A program made the translations under genes and the position numbers. Below the pieces are notes generated by a model. The model ran no database searches. It saw only the letters and a program-made list of their open reading frames with translations, and was not told the DNA's origin. A stretch of DNA of 64,000 bases from Amphiduros pacificus (Eukaryota > Annelida > Polychaeta > Phyllodocida > Hesionidae), in NCBI GenBank assembly GCA_949316495.1, contig OX439008.1:18237290-18301289 (forward strand), read 5' to 3'. Below, in pieces: positions 60,601 to 64,000 of this stretch. How positions within the stretch are numbered: the stretch's first letter is position 1; each line of letters begins with the position of its first letter.

Positions 60601-61414
60601 CCCAGCAGGTTAAATACGGGCTTAATAGGGAAAACCTTCCATAGCTTTATGATTAAAACATCTTAAAACATGTGGGTAATAATAATGTGGTTTTCTTCCA
60701 TACCCCATATATACAGTTGACAGCAATATAGTGGATATAACCCCCAGGCCAGATGATCCGGACAAGGATTATATCAATGCCTCCTGGATTGATGTATGTA
60801 CATTATATTATCATATATTATCCTTAGGGAAACCACCAACACATTGATGGATATATTATGGAGAAATGTGCTATTGTCTTTTAAGCTGCATTTTATGCAA
60901 AATACACATATACAATATATTAAAACATGTGAATTTGTCATGATGCATTAGCCTCATTGCATTGTTGATATAGAAATTAACTGGTGTATTGTTTCCATAA
61001 AATGCACACAACTTATCATCGCACACCTTTCTTTGAAAGGAGTGGGGCATTGTGTTCCAGTCCCAGGATTCTCTCTCAGTTGGTCTAAATTGCTTCACAC
61101 CAAAGAAACATTTCATGTTCTGCTAAATATCACATTTGGTAGAAAGAATATATGTTTTCAATAAAAAATCTTTTTATTACGATCTCTATATATTTGAAAA
61201 GTGCAATTTATGTTTTTTTTTACAAGCTCAACTGCAAATAATTGAAAAGTACAATTTACATACAAACTCCTGGTTATTTCAGGGATATTATCAGGAGAAG
61301 CAATTCATCGTCACCCAGGACCCACAGAAGCACACTGCTCCAGAGTTCTGGAGAATGATCTGGGAGCATGAGGTGAAGGCCGTGGTGATGCTCACACAAA
61401 CAGGCAATGAACCG
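48300..61414 (+). CDS. receptor-type tyrosine phosphatase with degenerate D1, gene model (3' end outside window)
   Basis: Fourteen exons (48,300-48,661; 50,086-50,156; 50,683-51,062; 51,228-51,321; 51,900-51,976; 53,791-53,827; 54,047-54,144; 56,304-56,429; 58,880-59,043; 59,480-59,615; 59,929-60,072; 60,158-60,254; 60,717-60,793; 61,283-61,414) join in phase to 665 open codons: extracellular stalk, membrane helix, juxtamembrane segment, the full D1 phosphatase domain and about the first third of D2. Receptor phosphatases remove phosphate from tyrosines at the plasma membrane, but D1 here lacks WPD aspartate, P-loop arginine and Q-loop glutamine, so it is predicted inactive; D2's catalytic loop is off the window. 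The 5' end is uncertain: the first exon has no signal peptide, so upstream exons are likely. Confidence 0.8.
49655..49826. repeat. 86-bp direct duplication in a phosphatase intron
   Basis: Two copies of about 86 bp starting GTTGTCCTACACAGCCCTCC and ending CTCAGTGTATACA, differing at only a few bases, so the duplication is recent. Confidence 0.9.
50086..50156 (+). CDS. phosphatase exon: first cytoplasmic segment
   Basis: Acceptor TTTACTTTTGCAG, donor G then GTATGA, phase 2 in and 1 out. Product RRRLWWKTCTTPVCC then TSNEPRSQE: a basic, Trp/Cys-rich juxtamembrane piece, with possible palmitoylation at the cysteines (inference). Confidence 0.65.
50257..50305. repeat. imperfect (TG)n run
   Basis: A GTGTGTGTGAGTGTGTGTGT-type run with A and TA interruptions, in a phosphatase intron. 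Confidence 0.85.
50683..51062 (+). CDS. phosphatase exon: juxtamembrane and N-terminal helix of D1
   Basis: Acceptor CTATTCCACAG; 380 nt, phase 1 in and 0 out. The first part is acidic and Ser-rich; a short direct repeat (GCATCCGGAAGTTGC twice) doubles the residues ASGSC. The end, IPKDKLIQTFQSK then SIFRNEFQ, matches the alpha-1' helix that precedes the KNRY loop in receptor phosphatases. The open frame continues a few codons into the intron to TAA, but splicing at GTAGAT keeps the domain in phase. Confidence 0.75.
51228..51321 (+). CDS. phosphatase exon: D1 KNRY-loop region
   Basis: Acceptor TTATTTTACAG; product TIPPAYQCSTKEMGKGCNKA then KNRWDKRIVTL. KNRW takes the place of the KNRY phosphotyrosine-recognition loop, with Trp for the usual Tyr. 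Phase 0 in and 1 out (T then GTGGGT). Confidence 0.75.
51575..51768. repeat. 11-bp tandem repeat (AGGTCAACATC)
   Basis: About sixteen copies of an 11-bp unit with AGCATC, AACATC and AGTATT variants, in the intron between two D1 exons. Confidence 0.93.
51900..51976 (+). CDS. phosphatase exon: D1 DYINAS-like segment
   Basis: Acceptor TCTCCCCTCAG; product YDHNRVKLQILGN then GGDYIQASHVK, aligned with YDHSRV and DYINAS-x-x of the family; Asn of YINA is Gln here. Donor GTCAGT, phase 0 out. Confidence 0.8.
52232..52735. repeat. 19-bp satellite (CTTTTCCTGATATTCCTGA)
   Basis: About 26 units of mostly 19 bp with 18-bp variants (TATTCCGACTTTTCCTGA), in the D1 intron between 51,976 and 53,791. Open minus-strand frames (SGISGKVRNIRK-type) are artefacts of the repeat. 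Confidence 0.93.
53129..53166 (+). promoter_or_regulatory. three direct TCAAGGTCA half-sites
   Basis: TCAAGGTCA occurs three times about 12 bp apart. This extended half-site is bound by monomeric nuclear receptors of the ERR, ROR and FTZ-F1 types. It lies in a phosphatase intron and may simply be part of an interspersed repeat, since TGACCTTGA-type words also occur in family B. Confidence 0.25.
53791..53827 (+). CDS. phosphatase exon: 37-nt D1 exon
   Basis: Acceptor TTTAATTTCAG, donor GTACAA; product CPNGHYNYIAAQ, matching the conserved segment that ends in FIATQGP in active phosphatases. Phase 0 in and 1 out. Very short but required for continuity. Confidence 0.7.
54047..54144 (+). CDS. phosphatase exon: D1 FWRMIWE segment
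   Basis: Acceptor TGTTACAAG; product GPLRDTIADFWRMIWEQN then CHLVVMMCHLYQDDV, matching the highly conserved TF-x-DFWRMIWE-x-x and VMLT strand. Donor GTGCGT, phase 0 out. Confidence 0.85.
55310..56145. repeat. 26-bp satellite (AATGTATAGTGAACCGCATTTATATT)
   Basis: About 31 units with GTGAACCGC, GTTAACCAC and GCTAATTGC variants. A block of alternating variants around 55,730-55,880 recurs around 55,915-56,110. It lies in the intron upstream of the YWP exon. Confidence 0.93.
56304..56429 (+). CDS. phosphatase exon: D1 YWP region
   Basis: Acceptor CCTTGTTTCAG; product ELVSQYWPDAVNKT, then YDMMGVKLTDFKQY, then CIRTLQIWN. The YWP is conserved. Normally a cysteine precedes it (KC-x-x-YWP); here that position is Ser or Val. 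Donor GTAAGG, phase 0. Confidence 0.8.
56820..57450. repeat. degenerate direct duplication in a phosphatase intron
   Basis: Segments near 56,825-57,170 and 57,268-57,450 share TATGACCTTGGGTCAAGG or its variant, CCATGACAGCACAG or CATGACCGGCACAG, CATTTATCTTGCACAATAT and TAATTTATGTAACTAGG in order. Both are old. Confidence 0.55.
57770..57852 (+). repeat. tRNA-derived SINE fragment
   Basis: GATTCCTGGTTCGAATCCTG contains a B box with a pairing T arm. It is followed by a body ending GGGCTATATAAATGCC, a common tail of tRNA-headed elements. No A box is recognisable. Confidence 0.5.
57866..58763 (+). repeat. dispersed repeat family B, copy 2
   Basis: About 900 bp, the reverse complement of 3,377-4,296. 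It lies in the phosphatase intron just before the WPD-loop exon. The inverted pair around 58,301 (AAAGTCCATCAATTT) and 58,380 (AAATTGACGGACTTT) encloses about 65 bp. Left and right ends agree with those of copy 1, which fixes the element length. Confidence 0.75.
58880..59043 (+). CDS. phosphatase exon: D1 WPD-loop region, aspartate lost
   Basis: The acceptor is taken at GTGGCCAG (58,879), which keeps phase 0. The product EEAHTVHQFHYTKWRSMEH aligns with VRQFHF-x-x-WPDHG: the Trp is kept (58,919-58,921) but Pro-Asp is replaced by Arg-Ser. The helix LLQFIKKIHQY and strand GPPVVHC follow, ending in the catalytic cysteine (59,039-59,041). Loss of the general acid alone would cut activity sharply. 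The acceptor has a weak pyrimidine tract. Confidence 0.75.
59480..59615 (+). CDS. phosphatase exon: D1 P-loop, arginine lost
   Basis: Acceptor AATATGTTACAG. With the previous exon it gives HCSAGTGETGVYIA, against HC-SAG-x-GRTG in active enzymes: GAG (Glu) at 59,493-59,495 replaces the phosphate-binding arginine. ILWEQLRRDG, MDIYNCLAHLRQQRSN and LIHFM follow, matching the conserved D-x-Y-x-x-x-x-x-x-R-x-QR helix. Donor GTGTGA, phase 0. Confidence 0.8.
59929..60072 (+). CDS. phosphatase exon: D1 Q-loop end and D1-D2 linker
   Basis: Acceptor TTTGCACTATAG; product EQYVYVYRTIIEAHTYGDKE then LTHYWQEFK and KFDAEEEFQ. The family's VQTEEQY is reduced to HFMEQY across the junction, so the Q-loop glutamine is missing too. 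The end starts D2's first helix (EEEFQKL). Phase 0 in and out. Confidence 0.8.
60158..60254 (+). CDS. phosphatase exon: D2 start
   Basis: Acceptor GTCCATTTTAG; product KLESLPPERKPTTKGQKQKN then NRNRYPDLIVP, the second-domain equivalent of the KNRY loop. Donor GTAAGT, phase 1 out. Confidence 0.8.
60717..60793 (+). CDS. phosphatase exon: D2 DYINAS segment
   Basis: Acceptor CCATATATACAG; product DSNIVDITPRPDDPDKDYIN then ASWID, a clean DYINASWIDGY when joined to the next exon. It aligns with D1 exon 51,900-51,976 and has the same phases and length (77 nt), as expected from the ancient D1-D2 duplication. Confidence 0.85.
61283..61414 (+). CDS. phosphatase exon: D2 FWRMIWE segment, last exon in window
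   Basis: Acceptor TGGTTATTTCAG; product GYYQEKQFIVTQDPQKHTAP then EFWRMIWEHEVKAVVMLTQT. TQDP replaces TQGP. It fuses regions that in D1 are split over two exons (53,791 and 54,047). Donor G then GTATGA at 61,415, phase 0. The remaining D2 exons are not seen up to 64,000. Confidence 0.85.
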
Positions 61415-61429
61415 GTATGACGGATTAAC

Positions 61430-62228
61430 CGGTATAAGGACATTCCCCAACCGGACATTCCCCACCCGGACATTCCCCACCCGGACATTCCCCACCTAGG
61501 ACATTCCCCACCCGGACATTCCCCACCCGGACATTCCCCACCCACCATCATTCCCACCCTTCAGCCCCCATATACCATTTGATACACCCCCTCCCACCAC
61601 CATCACTTCCTTGGGGCCCCCCCTCCCTAACCATGCAGCTAGTTGTTGTTTGTTGCTATTAATTGTCCCTGTGGACCTTTATTCAATTTAATTAAGTTTA
61701 ATTGCAAAATGAAATATAAATTTTATTATAAGTTATAAGATACAAATAGATCAACTTAAGCTAAGTAGTTAAGATTTCTATATTTGTATCTATACCCCTG
61801 TCAAACTGTGATTGCATTTGAATGTGAATTTCATCTTTAATCGTCTTACTTTCGTTATCAATTTCTTCAAGCTATTTCACTCAGAATTTTTTTTCTTTTT
61901 GCCAAATGGACTATTCTATCATGTTTAGCAGGTCTTTTTACCCTATGTGTGTTATTTTCAAGTAGATGTGTGAAGCAGAAATTAGTTTTTCGACTTGATC
62001 AAAATGCAAGTAGCGCTAAGGAATCTATATAAGTAGAGTAGTTCTGAATGTTCACAATTATGAGGTGTAAGGGTAAACAGATACCTAGTGATTGCATCTA
62101 GGGAAATAGAGTCATACACTAAGTGGGTGGAAAATGTCCGGGTGGGGAATGTCCGGGTGGGGAATGTCCTAGGTGGGGATTGTCCGGGTGGGGATTGTCC
62201 GGGTGGGGAATGTCCGGGTGGGGAATGT
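61430..62228. repeat. inverted pair of 15-bp arrays
   Basis: About seven copies of GGACATTCCCCACCC span 61,437-61,550, and the reverse complement (GGGTGGGGAATGTCC) spans 62,124-62,228. Each arm has one CCTAGG variant. The arms are about 110 bp and about 570 bp apart, so they could pair into a long hairpin. The left arm begins about 20 bp after the donor of the D2 exon at 61,414. Confidence 0.9.
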
Positions 62229-63005
62229 CCTAGAACCCTCAATCCGATAGAGGATTGGTAGAATGCTCAGTCCAATAGAGTGTCGGTAGAATGCTCAGTC
62301 CAATAGAGAGGGTCGGTAGAATGCTTGGTCCGATAGAGGGTCGGTAGATTGCTCAGTCTGATAGAGTGTCGGTAGAATGTTCAGTCCGATAGAGAGGGTC
62401 TGTAGAATGCTTGGTCCGACAGAGGGTCGGTAGAATGCTCGGTCCGATAGAGGGTCGGTAGAATGCTCAGTCCGATAGAGGTTCAGTAGAATGCTTGGTC
62501 TGATAGAGGGTCGGTAGGGTTCTTGGTCCGATAGAGGATCAGCAGAATGCTTGGTCCGATAGAGGATAGGTAGGGTGCTTGGGCTGATAGAGGATCGGTA
62601 GGGTTCTTGGTCTGATAGAGGGTCGGTAGGGTTCTTGGTCCGATGGAGGGTCAGTAGAATGCTTGGTCCGACAAAAGGTCAGTAGAATGCTCGGTCCGAT
62701 AGAGGGTCAGTAGAATGCTCGGTCCGATAGAGGGTTGGTAGAATGTTCAGTTCGATAGAGGATAAGTAGAATGATTGGTCCGACAGAGGGTCGGTAGAAT
62801 GATCGGTCCGATAGAGGGTCGGTAGAATGATGGGTCCAAAAGAGGGTCGGTAGGGTGCTCAGTGCAATAGAGGGTCGGTAGGGTGCTCAGTGCAATAGAG
62901 GGTCGGTAGGGTTCTTGGGCTGATAGAGGATCGGTAGAATCGCGATCCAACAGAGGATCAGTAGAATGCTCAGTCCGCTAGAGGGTCGGTAGAATGATCC
63001 AGTTA
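62225..63005. repeat. 28-bp satellite 1 (GTCCGATAGAGGGTCGGTAGAATGCTCG)
   Basis: About 27 units with variants of the second half (GGGTTCTTGG, GGGTGCTCAG). Begins directly at the end of the right arm of the inverted 15-bp pair. Confidence 0.93.
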
Positions 63006-64000
63006 GTCGGAGGTTGGTAAAATGCTCCATTATTGGTACGTTAGGCAGAATGCTCAATTAGTGGTACGTCAGCCAGAATGCTCCATTAGTGATGCGTCAG
63101 CCAGAATGCTCCATTAGTGATGCGTCAGCCAGAATGTCCATTATTGGTACATTAGGCAGAATGCTCCATTAGTGGTACATTAGGCAGAATGCTCAAATTA
63201 GTGTTACATTAGGCAGAATGCTCCATTAGTGGTACATTAGGCAGAATGTCCATTATTGGTACGTTAGGCAGAATGCTCCATTATTGGTATGTCAGCCAGA
63301 ATGCTCCATTATTGGTACATTAGGCAGAATGCTCCATTAGTGGTACGTTAGGCAGAATGCTCCATTATTGGTACATCAGGCAGAATGTCCATTATTGGTA
63401 CGTCAGGCAGAATGCTCCATTATTGGTACATTAGGCAGAATGCTCCATTAGTGGTACGTTAGGCAGAATGCTCCATTAGTGGTACGTCAGGCAGAATGCT
63501 CTATTAGTAGTACGTCAGGCAGAATGCTACATTAGTGGTACATTAGGCAGAATGTCCATTATTGGTAAGTCAGGCAGAATGCTCGATTAGTGGTACATTA
63601 GGGAGAATGCTCCATTAGTAGTACGTTAGGCAGAATGCTCCATTAGTGGTACATTAGGCAGAATGTCCATTATTGGTAAGTCAGGCAGAATGCTCCATTA
63701 GTGGTACATTAGGCAGAATGCTCCATTAGTGATACATTAGGCAGAATGCTCCATTAGTGGTACGTTAGGCAGAGTGTCCATTATTGGTATGTCAGGCAGA
63801 ATGCTCCATTATTGGTACATTAGGCAGTATGCTCCATTAGTGGTATGTTAGGCTGAATGCTCCATTATTGGTTCATTAGGCTGAATGCTCCATTATTGGT
63901 TCATTAGGCGGAATGCTCCATTAGTGGTACGTTAGGCAGAATGCTCCATTAGTAGTACATTAGGCAGAATGCCCCATTAGTGATATGTCAGGCAGAATGC
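63005..64000. repeat. 28-bp satellite 2 (GCTCCATTAGTGGTACATTAGGCAGAAT)
   Basis: About 35 units to the window edge, some 27 bp long (GTCCATTATTGG). It shares unit length and the word AGAATGCTC with the preceding array, so one probably seeded the other. It continues beyond the window. Confidence 0.93.

Overview
The window is nuclear DNA of an invertebrate animal: AT-rich, intron-rich, full of tandem repeats and tRNA-derived short interspersed elements. The gene content (a receptor tyrosine phosphatase, a TNFR-type death-domain receptor, a small EF-hand protein) fits a spiralian such as a mollusc, annelid or brachiopod. That placement is inference; no species can be named.

Layout. 1-2,160: gag end of a Ty3/Gypsy-like retroelement fossil (minus strand), cut by the window edge. 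2,640-9,500: dispersed repeats, a 1.9-kb array of 19-bp units and tRNA-like sequences. 9,522-10,065: a small EF-hand gene (minus). 10,100-19,200: AT repeats and a 6-kb 19-bp array with higher-order structure, in which a 428-bp non-satellite block occurs three times, with a fourth copy just outside. 20,876-32,077: a 13-exon receptor gene (minus) plus two further death-domain exons. 32,350-38,780: 24-bp and 21-bp arrays and AT runs. 39,717-41,833: a two-exon gene of unknown function (plus). 42,138-47,990: transposon-like blocks and a local duplication. 48,300-61,414: fourteen exons of a receptor-type tyrosine phosphatase (plus) that runs off the right side. 61,430-64,000: an inverted pair of 15-bp arrays, then two 28-bp arrays.

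The main find is the minus-strand receptor. Its predicted order is signal peptide, one TNFR-type cysteine-rich repeat, two six-cysteine sushi modules, two 30-nt stalk exons, one membrane helix, a low-complexity cytoplasmic tail and a death domain. The chosen splice phases join without conflict into 787 codons plus stop. A second, diverged death-domain exon pair lies just downstream with the same phases, so it could be an alternative 3' end (729 codons plus stop) or the remains of a tandem paralogue. A perfect kappaB-consensus decamer lies about 160 bp upstream of the predicted start codon.

The second find is the phosphatase. Fourteen exons join in one open frame of 665 codons covering stalk, membrane helix, the whole D1 domain and the first part of D2. 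D1 keeps the nucleophilic cysteine but has lost the WPD aspartate, the P-loop arginine and the Q-loop glutamine, so the membrane-proximal domain is predicted inactive, the reverse of most two-domain receptor phosphatases. All gene models are hand-built from sequence and have no transcript support here.
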